Below, one piece after another: positions 44,457-57,562 of a stretch of 64,000 bases of DNA. This DNA comes from Colius striatus (Eukaryota > Chordata > Aves > Coliiformes > Coliidae). Numbering within the stretch: position 1 is the stretch's first letter; the number at the start of each line of letters is the position of its first letter. Under the pieces are notes generated by a model. It saw nothing but the letters and a program-made list of their open reading frames with translations, searched no databases and was not told the origin of the DNA. Location of the stretch: contig NC_084759.1 of assembly GCF_028858725.1 (NCBI RefSeq), positions 84,364,944 through 84,428,943 on the forward strand, in the 5' to 3' direction. The position numbers and the translations under genes were made by a program.

Positions 44457-47400
44457 TTTTCACGCTAGTTTTGCAAGTGGACATCTAACAGAGTTCATCA
44501 TATTCTGGAGCCATACTATTTTGGAGGGTGAAAGTTGACTGAAAGTGATGATATATTTTATTAGACTCAGTTTTTGTAAAATGCCTTTGCATGCTTAAAT
44601 TGGCACCACTCAAGTGAGATGTAAGTGGGGACTGGGTATATACAGGATCATATGTGATATCTCGAGTATAAAGATCTTTGACTTTATTCTTTACAGAATA
44701 AGGTATATCAATACTACATTCTTCTTGCTTAAATTCTCTGGTGTTTCAATCAAGATTCTGATTTTCTTTTTTTAGTTCCTTGTGTTACTGCCAAATTACA
44801 TACTGATTTACATATAGGGGTCACTATGCAGTTCTACGTGTTAGTTGCAATAATATTTCCCAATTCTCTGAAAGCTGAGCTCATATTCAGGAAAAAAGTA
44901 AACTTAGAGTACTTTCTTTCAATTTTACTTGTTAAAAATTTACCCATCTTAATAGCGTGGTCTCTCCTACTATATGCATATCCCATGCACTTGTGCTGGC
45001 TTATCTGGTATCACATGATATGTCTAATTTATAACTGCATTACTTGAAAACAGAAGATGGTTATACTGAATTCCTCTTATAGCTGTTCAGCTGTGTTATA
45101 GAGTGTTATTAATGTTTTAGAGTAAGTTCTATGTTACTAACGCACATTCATTCCTATTTAAGGTACTGGTAAATGAGACTACTTAGTGGACTCTGGATGC
45201 AGCTGATATTTTTGTTTCATTTTGCTTTGTTATCTGAAGAGATTCCATCACCAATGTGGTTATACTACTTGAGTGAATAATCCGTTCATGAATCCATCTG
45301 TTGCCAGTCCGAGTCACCTCCCAGTGGTACACTGAAACTAAAGTCTTCAGCCTTTCGTTACTCTGCTCCCTCCCTGTCAACTCCATCTGCGCTAGAGGCC
45401 TTTGTGTGGACTATCTCACATCATCCTCTAAGTTTTCACAAACCCTAGTTTTGTTTGAGGAGGTTGGTGTAACAAAACCCTGCAACTTCTGAGGTAATGT
45501 CAGACAGATGTTTAGCTACCCTTTTCAGGGTTTGGGTACTTCATACAACTAAACAACTGCAGAAAGCTAACGATGCACTATAGAACTTTGTAAACATCTT
45601 CCAATTCTTCTGGCTGCTGTGAATTATCTTTCATATGTCTATGGTTGCCAAAGATGTTTTATTGTAGTGGCCACTGGTCTGAAACAATTTCAGTGGTATA
45701 AACCTTTCAAACACTAGCTCAAAATGTATTGTCAGTAGCACACATCACCACTGGTTTGGCAATTAAGAGGTTGCTGGTACAGGCCACTGAGTACTGCTGA
45801 AATGACCAGTTAAAGTTTTAACAGTTTGATAAAGTTTAAAAGTTTGGTAAAGCTTACAAGTTCAGTTTGGCTTATGGAGTGTCTAGTCAGTTTGCTGCAT
45901 TTAAGACACTAAGTTCTGTAGCTGTAGCTTTAAAGAGGTAGAAGTACATAGATGCTCTTGTGCTTTTGTGTCAGTTTGGAAAGACAAATTTGAGACAGGA
46001 TGCTATTGACAGGACAGCTTTTTGGTCCTCAGCAACTGATAACTCTTAAAACTACTTTTCTTGACCAATACTACGTGTCTTCTGTCGTGCTGCTTAAGGA
46101 TGTTTTAGTGACTATTTGTTAAACTTTTCAAAGTTGAAGCTAAGTTACTTTTCCTTTAAGAGGGTCCACTTTAAATTAAATATCAGTTCTTGATCTCATT
46201 TAGTATATCTCAGGGACCAAAATCTCCCTTTCAGTTTCCATGTCCAGAGTTCTAACAGCAAATTGTCTCAAAATATGCTGGGACAACCCAAAACCCTGGC
46301 TTGGAAGAGTAAGCACTTGACACCTGAAACAGGCCACTGGAATTCACAAGCAACGGGTGTGACAGCTGAGTTGCACCCACTTTGAAATGTTTTGCCCTCC
46401 ACAAGTAAAGGAGTGAGGCCGTACTCTTATCTTCAGCTTTCCTGTTGACACCAACAGCATGACAAATGCCAGCCTTATTGGTTAGGTCAGAGGAAATGTG
46501 TTCTCGTGTAGCATAGTTAGATCAGTGTAGAATGGTAGTGAGGCTAAATGTGGGAACAACACAGAGAATTTCAAATGTGCTTTAATGCACTAGGAGTTAA
46601 AGGGAGTGGTTTTTTGTGTATGTTTGTTCTTAAATTTTTTGTCCTGAAGAAAACAATCTCTAAGAAAAGTTTGATTTTCTTTGTTCAACTATGGCTAGAG
46701 GCTTAGTTTTTAAAAAGATATTAAATATGTATGTGTCTGAAGCAACGGATTGCACAGAAGTTCAGATCTGTATAATTTATTTAGCATCAAATACCTATTA
46801 ATTGCCTTTTTATTATGAAGTGCAATGACCTTTAAAAATGTGACTTTTAAGAAGTTGGAGAAGGAACATTTTTTGTCCTGTGGTTGCAGGTATAAATTCA
46901 ACAGAGGGGGATTTTTGTGCACAGGTAAAAATATAACAACATCATTCAAATCCCTTATCTCCTATAAATACTCAAATGTGAGGTGTGAGTTTTCTGGTTT
47001 GTATTGGAGAGGTGAAGAAAGAGTGCAAACTGAACATGAACCCACCTTACCCCAAGGAAGAGGAGTAACAGCAGCCTTTGCAACACACAGGGCCAGGGCA
47101 GCACACACCTCGAACACTGGACTTCTAAGTGTAACTTCTTGCCAAAAACACTGAAGTATGGAACCTGGGAACGTGGAAGCATTGCCTTTGCCGGTGATAT
47201 ATATGGCAGGGGGAAAGGTAGCACATAATAAGCCGGAGGAAGATTTGTTTTGCTGCTTTTCTGGCTTAGCTTTTACTGGGAAACACAATTCCTATTACTT
47301 TTTCACTAAGTAAAATTCATTATTTTATTTTCAATTATTATTGCGAATATTTTTTAAGAATTTCACACCACTGTTAACTTTCTACCAACATAGTTGAAAT

Positions 47401-48849
47401 ATATTGTAAACTGTTTGTTGGGGGGAGGGGACAAACTGTTGAAAGTTAGCTTTTTGTGAAGCTATGATTTATTTTTTTCTATACATTAATGGATTTATAA
47501 ATTCTTACTTGAGAAATCTTTAACTTGGCATTAAAATACCATAAATAAGTGGATATAAGCTGTCAGTTTATTCTTGGAGATTATCTTTCAGACGTGTCTT
47601 TATTCATGCTTTTTACTGGAGGCGTTAATGTACACAGATGCACATTAAACAGCAGAGTTGCCCTTTTGAAGCATCACAGACATGTGCTGTGCCATCCTCA
47701 GAAGTATAGACCAAATGCACAGTCGTGGAAAGGAGGGAGGGGGCTTTGGCAGGGACCCAAAAGATGAGCTGATTCCAGGCTCCTACTACACATGCAGTAC
47801 TGCCTTCTGCTTGTCAGCGCTATGTATGTGCTATTTCAAGGACCGGATTAGAAATTACATTTCCTCAAGTCGCTCCACATTCAATAAGCAGGAAAATGCA
47901 AGTGAAACAAGGAGAAGGAACATGGTTGTGATACAGATTGGATCCGAGGGTCTGGAGCAACATTGCTTTGTAGGGCCAATGTGCCAAATGGGATTTGGCC
48001 TTATATCATGGCCTGGTAATTGCTACAAGTTGAAAAGCCATTATGGTATGAAGGAAGAAATGTCCATGGCATAGGAAACATTACCAGGGGCACTAGCAGA
48101 GCATAAAGTACTTCTGTTATTTTAAGAAACACAGTGAGAGTATATGTGGAGGGTACAAATATGGAATGTGCCTGCCAGCTGCTGCTTTGTCCTCTTTGTA
48201 GCTCCCAGTTATATTCAACACATCCAGTACTCCATAATTACACCAAGGACACAGCCTTCATCCATAGTCTTTACAAAGTCTTCAGTCCTCTATATCTAAA
48301 TCAGTTGTGTGAGTCAGAAACAACACCCCCTCCTCCTGCAAAAAAAAAAAGTCATTTAAATATCAGCACAAAAACCTTAGGTAACGTTATTACTCAATGT
48401 CAGACTTGTCCCTCTGCTTGTGCGACTCCAATGTCTTCCTTTCACACAGCACAATTACGGGCTTGCATGTGGCTGTACTGCACAAGAGCATACTCAAGTT
48501 TCATCATTCATCTAGCTAGAATGGGATTAGAAATTTACTAATGTAGTTAGTATCAGAAATGTATATGTATAAAGATTTTTTGTTTGACTAAAGCTAATAC
48601 AAAATCTAGTCTACTATTGAAGCTCTGCAAAACAAACAATATCTGTATCAGCATCCAAACCATAAACTGCATCTCAAGAGCCCTGGATCTGTAGCTGTTG
48701 GAATGCCATTCCATTGTGAGCTGTAGTGCATGCCCTGCATGATGTTTCTTAGCATTTAATTAGGATAACTGGCTGTCATTTATGGAAGCAAGTACTCATC
48801 AGTCCTAGATATAAGGGCAGGCAAATGAGTGGCAGCTCTTTAAAGCTCA

Positions 48850-49612
48850 GAAGTGACAGAAGAACATTGTTCAAATGATCTTCCTGTGCTGTCCAGAGGT
48901 ACCTTGATGGGCTGGAGAAATGGGCTGGCAGAAACCTCAGGAAGTTCAACAAGCAGTGCAGAGTCTTGCCCCTGTGAGGAGCACCACTGTGCACTGAAAC
49001 ATGCTACAGGCACACCTGCTGGGAAGCAGCTTTGCAGAAAAGGTCCTGGGGGTCCTGACTGAGTTGAGAGTGAGGCACCAATGGCAACAGAGACAGCAAA
49101 CAGCATCCTGGGCTACATCAGGCAGAGCATCACCAGCAGGTCAAGGGAGTTGGTCCTTCCTCTCTAATCAGCCTTGGTGGGACATACCAGAGTGAGCCCT
49201 GTGATAGGCCACAAAGGGGACTGAGTTATTGGAGCATCTGTCATAATGATGAAATAATGAGAAACTGAGAGATCTGGGACTGCTCAGCTTGGAGAAAGCT
49301 CAGATACAAATACCTCAGGCGGGGGGTAAAGTCCATGGAGTCAAAGACTCCTCTGTGCAGCCCAAAGACAGGACGAGTGGCAATGGGCACAAACTAAAGC
49401 ACAGGAAATTCCATTCAAAGAAAACAAATCAATGTTTTTTACTCTGAAGGTGGTCACACATGGGAGGGAGTTGCTCAGAGAGGTTGCGGAGTCTCCATCT
49501 TGCAAGGTATTCAAACCCTGAGGGGCATGACTCTGCTCTCACTGACCTTGCTCTGACCAGGGGGTTGGACCACATGATGAAAGGTGCCCTCCTGTTTCAT
49601 CCAGTCTGTGAT
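48850..49612 (+). mobile_element. Old, diverged CR1-type LINE remnant
   Basis: Plus-strand sequence with decayed CR1 ORF2 order: an AGAAACCTCAGGAAGTTCAACAAG block, GTCCTGGGGGTCCTGACTGA, AGCATCCTGGGCTACATCAG, GGACTGCTCAGCTTGGAGAA, GTTGCGGAGTCTCCATCTTG and a tail containing GGGGTTGGACCACATGATG. Many indels break every frame. It belongs to an older subfamily than the other copies here. Confidence 0.75.
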
Positions 49613-51342
49613 GAGATCAGCCACAACTTCTCTTAATCACAAGCTGAAGGTTTGAGCCAGCTAATAATAAAGGCTGTCAAAAAGGCAACACCACTTTATT
49701 TGGACAGAGCCAGTTTACTTTGTATGAGTCGGTTTACACCCAGTCTTGTATGTCAGCATTGTTACTATGTTATCCTATGTATGTATTTGTTTTGGAAGAG
49801 TCAGCACTATTGTGTGGGCTTATTATTTTATGTCTTTTGAGAAAGAATCTTTTTAAAGTTGGTTGTCAGAGTTTAAGCAGAATGTTTGTCAGATTGCTGA
49901 CTGCTGTAGTCTAATACCTTATTTTTCATAGGGAATTATACCACCAGGTATTTCAAAGCAGCCCAAAACGCAAACATGGGATAATATGCTTCCAAAAAGA
50001 CCACAGTTAATTGCAGTTAGCAAAACCTAAGAACACGTGTTCCTTAAATTTTTGTTATGGGAAGACATCAGTTTGGGAGTGTTTTCATTTCAGTTTTGGT
50101 GTTTTTTCTTTAAACCCATGGGCTGCTGATCTGGGAGTTCCTTCACTGACTATCCTTGAAGGCACATTCGCTTCATTTGGAAGGATCTCTCGCATCATTA
50201 CATCTCAGTTCTGCGGGATGAAGCACTCTGAGAAGTGAAGATCCAGTAGTTCCAGCTTCCTGGTCCAAGATTTCTTGGATCTTGTGCAACTAGAAAAGAG
50301 TTTGCAGACAGAACGGCTTTGGTCATCAGTTGTCACTGTCTAGAACAAGTGTTCTCTGTCCCACCTCTAAAACCATTGGAGCTGTCGTGACAATAGGATA
50401 AGTTAGTGTGCTCAACAGCACCTGCACTTCCTGTGCTTCTTCATAAACAGCTTCAGGGGTTCTGAGTGTATCGTTGTCTTGCAGGTGAACAGGTTACTGA
50501 AAACCTGCCATGGAGCTTACTGTTTGATACACAGGAACTCGGGATGTGTGAACTGTTTGTCATTGGCTTTTATGAGCACAGAAATCCTTTCTGTATTTCT
50601 ATTCCATGTTCAACAACAGGATTCAGCTTGCAGTTGAGAAAATGCATAATATATATTAATGCCAGCACCCCACATCCCCTCCCCCGTTGTTTCAGTATCA
50701 ACATCACTTTCTTCCACAGATACTAAAGCCAAGTTCTGTCCCACTTGAAGGAAGGTTACTTGAACAGCTATGTAAATGTTTTCAGTGTCTATCTGCTTAC
50801 AACTAGAATCTGACTCCAAGCCTTGTGTGGACAGCAGTTTCTGGAAATGAATGTGCCAGTGCTGTTTGCCAGCCTTCAGTTTTCAAGGAGAATTGATTCT
50901 TCAGTTGTTCAGTTCTGAAAAACTGACTTTTCAGCAAAAGAAACTGCATCAACACGGAGAAAATCTTTTAGAGCTCCCATACTACAAATACTGGAGGCAT
51001 CAGATGTTCTCCAAGTTTTTTTGTTTTGTTTTAAGGAAGAAGAGGAAAGGGGGGGATAGTAACCTATCTGGAACATGCAAGAACCTTATCTTCACCATGA
51101 AGCAAAATGCAAGATGATAACTCTAATATTGTTCTCTAAATAACAATTGTTGTGTCTCAGTTAAAACTTCAGGTCTCATTTTATTAAGTCTCTTCAAGGC
51201 ACTTCCCCCTCCTCCTCTCCCCAGGAAAAAAGTTTGTGTTATCAATGCAAGATATTCTTGTTTGGATTCTAATTAGACTTCAACAAAATGCAAACCACTT
51301 AATTTGTAACATGATGCCTCTATTCTGTGACCCTCTAATATG
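49613..51342. other. Intergenic, no gene seen
   Basis: Unique-looking sequence with a possible splice acceptor at 49932. No protein or RNA family is recognised. Confidence 0.5.
49932..50029 (+). other. Possible alternative last exon of GK (distal acceptor)
   Basis: An acceptor TATTTTTCATAG precedes 49932. In the phase delivered by GK exon 19 or 20 it would add about 17 residues starting with Gly-Asn-Tyr-Thr-Thr and then stop. Another frame stays open for about 33 codons to a TAA at 50027-50029, but needs a phase neither exon supplies. It is weak and speculative. Confidence 0.12.
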
Positions 51343-51728
51343 GAATCACAGAATCATAAAGGTTGGAAGGGACCTCAAAAGATCATCTAGTCCAAACTCC
51401 CTGGCAGAGCAGGACTACCTAGAGTAGGTCACACAAGAACTCACCCAAGTGGGTTTTGAATGTCCCCAGAGACACAGACTCCACAACCCATCTGGGCAGC
51501 CTGTGCCAGTACTCTGTCGCCCTCACAGTGAAGAAGTTTTTCCTTATGTTTCTTTTAAGCCTCCTATGTTCCAGCTTGTACCTGTTGCCCTTTGTCCTGT
51601 CATTGGACATTATTGAGAACAGCCTGGCTCTATCCTCCTGACACCCACCTTTTATGTATTTGTAAACATTAATGAGGTCACCTCTCAGTCTCCTCCAAGC
51701 TAAGGAGCCCCAGCTTCCTCAGCTTAAA
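51343..51728 (-). mobile_element. CR1 LINE 3' fragment
   Basis: A minus-strand CR1 tail of about 385 bp: GGAATCACAGAATCATAAAG then GGTTGGAAGGGACC, followed by the reverse of the ORF2 C-terminus (minus-strand reading includes [20 protein letters not shown]). It ends at the LLRLRKLGL-type region near 51728. Confidence 0.9.
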
Positions 51729-53620
51729 GTAAACGAATCGTACCTTGGTTTGGGTTTCAGCTCATTGATCGACTTCTGACTCAGGAGTTGTTGAGGGCAG
51801 TCATACCCAGCCAGAGATCTCAGATCGTGCAATCATTTCTTTGAAAGAAATTGAAATATCAATCTCTTTATTTTACATTACACGAACAAACAAGTGCATA
51901 CAGTGCAAGGCTTGTCAAACTTCTGAACATTATAATACGTTAAGTAATCATAAGTGAAATTAATATTCATTAAATTAACCAAGTTAAATATGATGGTGGT
52001 GAAAGATTTTATTTGCCATTCTCAAAGTAGGTTATTTATTTATTCATGAGCATGTGAAATGCCAAGTCTCAGTTTATGTGTATATTGGAATATGCAGGTA
52101 CAGTTTTAGGTTTTGGTGCACAAGGCAAGTACTTATGAAAGGTAGAAATTGCCAAACCAGAACTTTAGCAGATCAGAACCCAGTGTAACGCACCAGTAGA
52201 TCCATATAAGAAGAAACAGGATGTTTGAAAGTAATAATTGGAGGATGATACCGGTTTACAGAACATCCTTGAATATCTGCAGTTGTTGGAACATTTTGTT
52301 ATAGCTTCATTTAAAAAAAAATGTTATTCCCACTTGCCTTTCGAATTAGCATCTGCTGAAGCTATCACAGCAGCATTTGGCACAGTATTCTCAAGGTGTG
52401 AATGTTGAAACCACGATTTAAATGTTTATGCAAAAACATGAGTCACAGCTGTACTACCTTACAATAAAAGCAAAGATAACATCAGCCTATGAGCACCATA
52501 GGTCAGTACTGCCAAACTAGTTTGCAGTAAATGTGTAGGACTAAACACATATGAGGCAAGACAGCAAGCTCTCTCATAATAAAAACCAATTAGTGTGGTA
52601 ATTCTTGTTTGCAGAAATTCCCCTAAGGCTGTTACTGCTACGAATTTTCACTCAAAAGTCATGAAATATCAGTACCAAGGTTACACATACACCTAATAGT
52701 CCATAAGCACAGAGTAACCATTAAGGTATCATTGGGTAATTTCTTTCTCTCTAGGAATATTTAATGTTAAACACTGCGTAGAGTTTGAGATAACTGATGT
52801 TCCTTAGTGAAGAAAATGGATGTAAATAGGATTCACATGTCGTGTTGGGTTGTTGTTTTAATTTTTAAGTTTCATAGTGCATAAGGCATGGGTTCTCATC
52901 ATTATGGTGCTTGAAATGACACCAACGGACAACCTTTGACAGGTATCTCCAAGATACCTCTCTCTTTCCTCTGGCCCTGCCAAAAAAAAAAAAAAAAGGC
53001 AGGCATTTTGTCCATTCAGAAAGCTGCAAACCTATGTTTGTTTATTACTTTTGGGGTTTGCATCTCTACTCCATCACTTTGATTTTGGATTCCATGTCAG
53101 TAAAAGCATTCCCATTTCAGAACAGGAAGAAGCTGAAGTTTCTCCATCTGTGCCCTCACCATGCCTGTCATGACAGCATATCTGACAGACTTAGGGCATA
53201 TGTAGTCATGCATGTAGATGCCAGACAGCATCATACTTTACAGATACTTTCTTCAGAGCATATACTCCTTAGTCTCACACCTTGACAGGTGGGTAGCTGC
53301 AGGCGAACAGAAACATAGTACAGGGGGATGATGTAGAGTTAACGCTGGAGTAACTTCAGTTCCCCTCGTTCCTTAGCTTGACCTTTGCTAGCAGTCCATA
53401 TGGTGGAAATTTTCCAAAGAACAAAAGCCAATTTTGTCACCACTGTCATTTTTCTACTAGAGCAGATGTAGAGGAAATGTGGTCCTAACTGTAAAAATAG
53501 AACTCCTATTTGAACAATCAAGTAACTAGATATTGATGGCCCTATGCATGGCAATCTATATTATTTAAGCAGGGTATATTTTGAACTGGAGTGCTATTTG
53601 CACAGATATTTATGATGTTA
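51729..53620. other. Intergenic, no gene seen
   Basis: AT-rich unique sequence lying between two CR1 elements. It holds several AATAAA hexamers (for example near 52463) and a poly-A run, but no coding signal. Confidence 0.55.
52982..52997. repeat. Poly-A run
   Basis: Sixteen consecutive A residues in intergenic DNA. No retrocopy or SINE body is recognised before it. Confidence 0.85.
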
Positions 53621-55005
53621 TCACAGAATCACAGAATGGTAGGGGTTGGAAGGGACCTTTAGAGATCATCTAGTCCAACCCCCTGCAGAAGCAGGTTCAC
53701 CTAGATCAGGTTGCACAGGAACACATCCAGGCACATCTTGAAGGCCTCCAAGGAAGAAGACTCCAAAACCTCCTTGGGCAGCCTGTGCCAGGGCTCCCTC
53801 ACCCTCAACAGTAAAACAGTTTTTCCTTATGTTTAAATTGAACTTTTTGTGTTTCAGCTTCATCTCATTACCCTTTCTCCTGTCACTAGATACAACAGAA
53901 AAATGGTGATGCCTTAACCTCCTGACATCCACCATTTAGATATTTGTAAATATTAATGAGTTTCCCTCACAGGCTCTTCTTCTCCAGACTAAACAGCCCC
54001 AGTTCCCGCAGCCTTTCCTCATACAAAAGATGCTCCGGTCCCCTGATCATCTTGATGGCTCTGCACTGGACTCTCTTGAGAAGTTCTCTGTCCCTCTTGA
54101 GCTGGGGAGCCCAGAACTGGACACAGGACTCCAGATGAGGCCTCATCAGGGCAGAGTAGAGAGGGAGAAGAACCTTCCTTGATCTGCTGGCCACACTCTT
54201 CTTGATACATCCCAGGATGCCATTGGCCTTCTTGGCCATGAAGGCACATTGCTGGCTCATCATTAGTTTATTGTAAACCAGGACTCCCAGGTCTCTCTCT
54301 GCAGAGCTGCTCTCCAGTACGTCGACCCCCAGCCTGTACTGGTGCATGGGGTTGTTACTTCCCAGATACAGGACTCTGCACTTGTCCTTGTTGAACCTCA
54401 TGAGGTTCCTCTCTGCCCAGTTCTCAAGCCAGTTGAGATCCCACTGACTGGCAGCACAGCCTTCTGGGGAATCAGCCAGTCTTCCCAGTTTGATGTCATC
54501 AGTCAACTTGCTGAGGGTACACTCTGTCTCCTCATCCAGGTTGTTGAGGAAGATATTGAACAAGACTGGCCTCAGAACCGATACCTGTGGAACTCCACTG
54601 GCCACAGGCCTCCAACTCGCTTCTGTGCCCTTGATCACCACCCTCTGAATCACAGAATGATTCTGGATTCTAGGCTCTGTCATGGACTCTCTGTCTGGGC
54701 TCTGTCATTCAGCCAGCTCTCAATCCACCTCACCATCCACTCATCCAAGCCACACTTCCTGAGCTTTCTGATGAGGATGTTATGGGAGACAGTGTCAAAA
54801 GCCTTGCTGAAGTCCAGGTAGATGACATCCACTGCTCTCCCCTCATCTAGCCAGCTGGTTATGCACTCATAGAAGGCTATCAAGTTGGTCAAACAGGATT
54901 GCCCTTGGTGAAGCCATGCTGACTCCCCCAGTAATCATCTTTTCCTTCGTATGTTTATTAAGAACATTGAGGATGACTCGTTTCATCACTTTTCCAGGGA
55001 TGGAT
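53621..55005 (-). mobile_element. CR1 LINE, 3' part with broken reverse-transcriptase region
   Basis: The minus strand reads the C-terminal half of a CR1 reverse transcriptase. It shows a segment ending YLDFSKAFDTVSHNILIRKL (within 54680-54892), then GVPQ, LFNIFLNNLDEETECTLSK and a degraded catalytic box (LTDDIK where YADD-type is expected). These are followed by LFSLEK and the conserved 3' UTR ending in the octamer repeat near 53621. Frame changes near 54680 and 53960 show it is inactive. At about 1.4 kb it is 5'-truncated relative to a full-length CR1 of about 4.5 kb. Confidence 0.92.
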
Positions 55006-55744
55006 GTTATTTATTATGTCCACAATTTTCAGCATACATATACAATTGCTTTGTTGCTATGGCTTTTTCATCATTTGCTGGTGCCATCTAAGTTATCATT
55101 AAGCTAATGCCAAAAGTGACTTGAGAGAAAATTGGGAATGATTATGTAACTGCAATATTAAAAACTATCTATATGGTTATGGTAAGTTCTGCTTTAAATC
55201 TGAAGCTTTTGATTGATTAAAAGTTTAAAGCATGAGTTGTTTTTCTTAACAAAGGACCAGAGCATTTTGTTAACCACGTTTTGGCTTTGCAGCAAAGCAC
55301 CAGCTGTTTATAATTTTAAAAGATACACCTGTTGACTACATTAATTTCTCAAGAAAGCTTATTTATTTCATTTATAATTAAAGACACCCAGCAGTATGAG
55401 AAACAGAGACCCTTTGTTTATTCACAAAACAAGCTGCACATGAACAGCAGACTAAGCCTTGCTCTCTTATTCTCGTGCACCACATAGGCAGGTCATCACC
55501 AGTTAAACCTGACCATCTCTTGGGGCATTAGGATGTCTGCCGAGATTACACTTTGTCCTTGTGCAGCTACTTGTATACCGGATACTGAAAGAGTTTCTAA
55601 CGCCATTGTCAGTAGACAGGCAAACAACCACCAAGAACACCAGCCTTCTGTTAGTAACCTGTGGCTGAATCAGTCAGGCAACAACCTGCTATTCTGGATC
55701 CCATTCAATCAACTTCTTTTTTCTTATCTTAGCACTGGCTGTTT
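55006..55744. other. Intergenic, no gene seen
   Basis: Short unique segment between the large CR1 and the inverted LTR. I see no retroviral internal sequence adjoining the LTR. Confidence 0.5.
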
Positions 55745-56668
55745 TGTGGTGGGCACCCCCTCTATTTTAGCCCCATCAGGGAACAAAAGACCACGGTTAG
55801 CCTCAAGCACCGAAGAGGCTGAGAATTGCTCAAGGGCAGGAAGAGCTTAATTGCCGCTTAAGGTCCAGGACAAAACAGACCAGGCCACTCGGCCTGGAGA
55901 AGAAAACACAAAATAATTTAATGCAACATCAACTAAAACATAACCTTAAAACCCCAAAATATAACCAAAATAAAACAACACAGAGTAATACATCAATGGA
56001 GAGTCCAACCAGCCTTTTTAAGAACACCTTCCCGCCACACCTCCCCTCTTCCCGGGCTCAGAGCCCTGATCCCGGTGTTTTTACCTTGTCCCCCCCTGAA
56101 CGGTTCGGGGGGGGCAGGCAGTGGGGGTTTCAGTTAGTCTGTTCCGGATAGCTTCTGCCGTTTGTCCCTCCTCAGGACGGGTGAACTCCACGCCAGTCCT
56201 CCCTGCAAGTCCGTGGGGTAACTCACACGCATGGCAGACCTGCACGGGCTGCTCCGACGCGCACTTATCCCAAAGGCTGCAGCTCCTCTCTGCCTCTCGT
56301 GTGGGGCTGCTCTGCGGCACACAGGCTCTCCAACACGGCCTGGGCCATGGCCGTCTCCCCACACAGTCCCTCGCCCGTCCGGGCTCACTCACACGGAGCT
56401 GCTGGTGGCTCTCAGTCCTGGCATGGTGGGTTTCAGGGGTACAGCCTGCACTCTCACCACGGCTTGCGGAGGGGTCTCTAGTCTAGTGCTTCTCCTTTCT
56501 TCCTCCTTCTCTAGCTGAAGGGTTCACATGGTCACTTACAACTCCTGCCAGCACTTCAAATTCCCATCCCTAAATAGTGATGGCAGAGTCCAAAAACTCT
56601 TTACCAGGCCTTCACTGCAACCCACTCCCCTGTACCAAGCAAAAGCTGCTCCTTGCTAAACCAGAACA
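55745..56668 (-). mobile_element. Second LTR of the same family, inverted orientation
   Basis: On the minus strand it begins TGTTCTGGTTTAGCAAGGAG at 56668. It then follows the 2519-3507 element through matching blocks, including the GC-rich middle and the segment giving GATGTTGCATTAAA. The 3' end differs from the first copy: it keeps about 16 extra bases before CCACA. I see no matching target duplication at 55740-55744 and 56669-56673, and no primer-binding site or polypurine tract beside it. It is therefore a solo LTR with decayed or rearranged flanks, or a fragment. Confidence 0.8.
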
Positions 56669-57562
56669 ACGTGACTCAAAGTAAGACTTGACTCCACCTA
56701 ATAATCTCTTCACATTTGTGCTGACTGATTGCAGTGTGGTAAACTTTTATTCATTATTCTGCTGTGTTTCCAGTTTAAAAATACCACATTGGGTATCCTA
56801 GTAGAGATTAAAAAGCACAGATTCTCTTAAACCCTGTTAATTATGAATGTAATAATCTTGTTTATGATTGTATGTAAACTTAAGCCTAGCTCTTAACTTT
56901 TGAAGACCAGCCTCCTGGTCATCATCCTTCATCCCATCACCCCTATGAGCATGTGTGCCTGGAAGTCCCCTGGGAGCACAGAGATAGCCCTGGGAGGCAA
57001 ACCATGCTTCCCCCTGTGTGGTAACATGGCAAAGCACAATTCCAGCTCCACTAACTCCCTCCAACTGTGGCGCAGTAAAAAGATTCTCACCTTCGTTATT
57101 CATTACATCTAACAGTGTGATGTTCTCTTTGTTTCCCCTAAAAAAACAAGCACACTGGCTGAAGTCACTGGGTTTTGGTACCCCAGGAGAGATGACACAG
57201 TATGAGTGAATGCCCCTCTCTGCATCAGCTGCATTCTGGCCTTGTGAGGAATGGCAGGAGGAGGTGGGTGCCATGGGAAGCAGTCAGCAGACAGGGTATG
57301 ATTTTCTTTCCACCGCTTCCTCACCTGCAGGCACTACCTCCACCACCCCTTTGTGTCTTGAGTATCATAGTGGTGGGACCAGCTACTCTCCTTAAACTCA
57401 ACATGGAGCCCAAGGTGGTACTTTTTGTGGTACTTCAGGGACTTTGGAGATTCATTTTCGACCTTCAAAGACAGTGAGTCACTGTGCTCACAATAGAACT
57501 AAGTAATTCACCCAGGAGTCTGGAATGCTGGCCTGGTTTCTTCCTAATAGCTGGTGTGGGAC
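56669..57562. other. Intergenic, no gene seen
   Basis: Unique-looking DNA between two LTRs of different families. A minus-strand frame of 145 codons (56837-57274) matches nothing I know. Confidence 0.5.

Larger units (their letters stand above)
42105..48849. other. GK 3' flank: probable 3' UTR, then intergenic
   Basis: The first kilobase is the likely 3' UTR if GK ends in exon 20. Beyond that I see only AT-rich sequence, an AT palindrome near 43.6 kb and chance reading frames up to 135 codons without homology. Confidence 0.5.

Noticed and set aside
47682..48074. 130-codon plus-strand frame
   Set aside because: No recognisable domain and no splice-site support; the overlapping 72-codon frame (47549-47767) and the 135-codon frame just downstream (48134-48541) are equally unremarkable.
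51456..51641. Plus-strand frame within 51343-51728
   Set aside because: Antisense of a CR1 tail.
54342..54821. 159-codon plus-strand frame
   Set aside because: Antisense of the CR1 reverse-transcriptase region.
56121..56486. Frames of 80-121 codons on both strands
   Set aside because: They fall within the inverted LTR copy and correspond to the frames in the other LTR; they are not viral genes.
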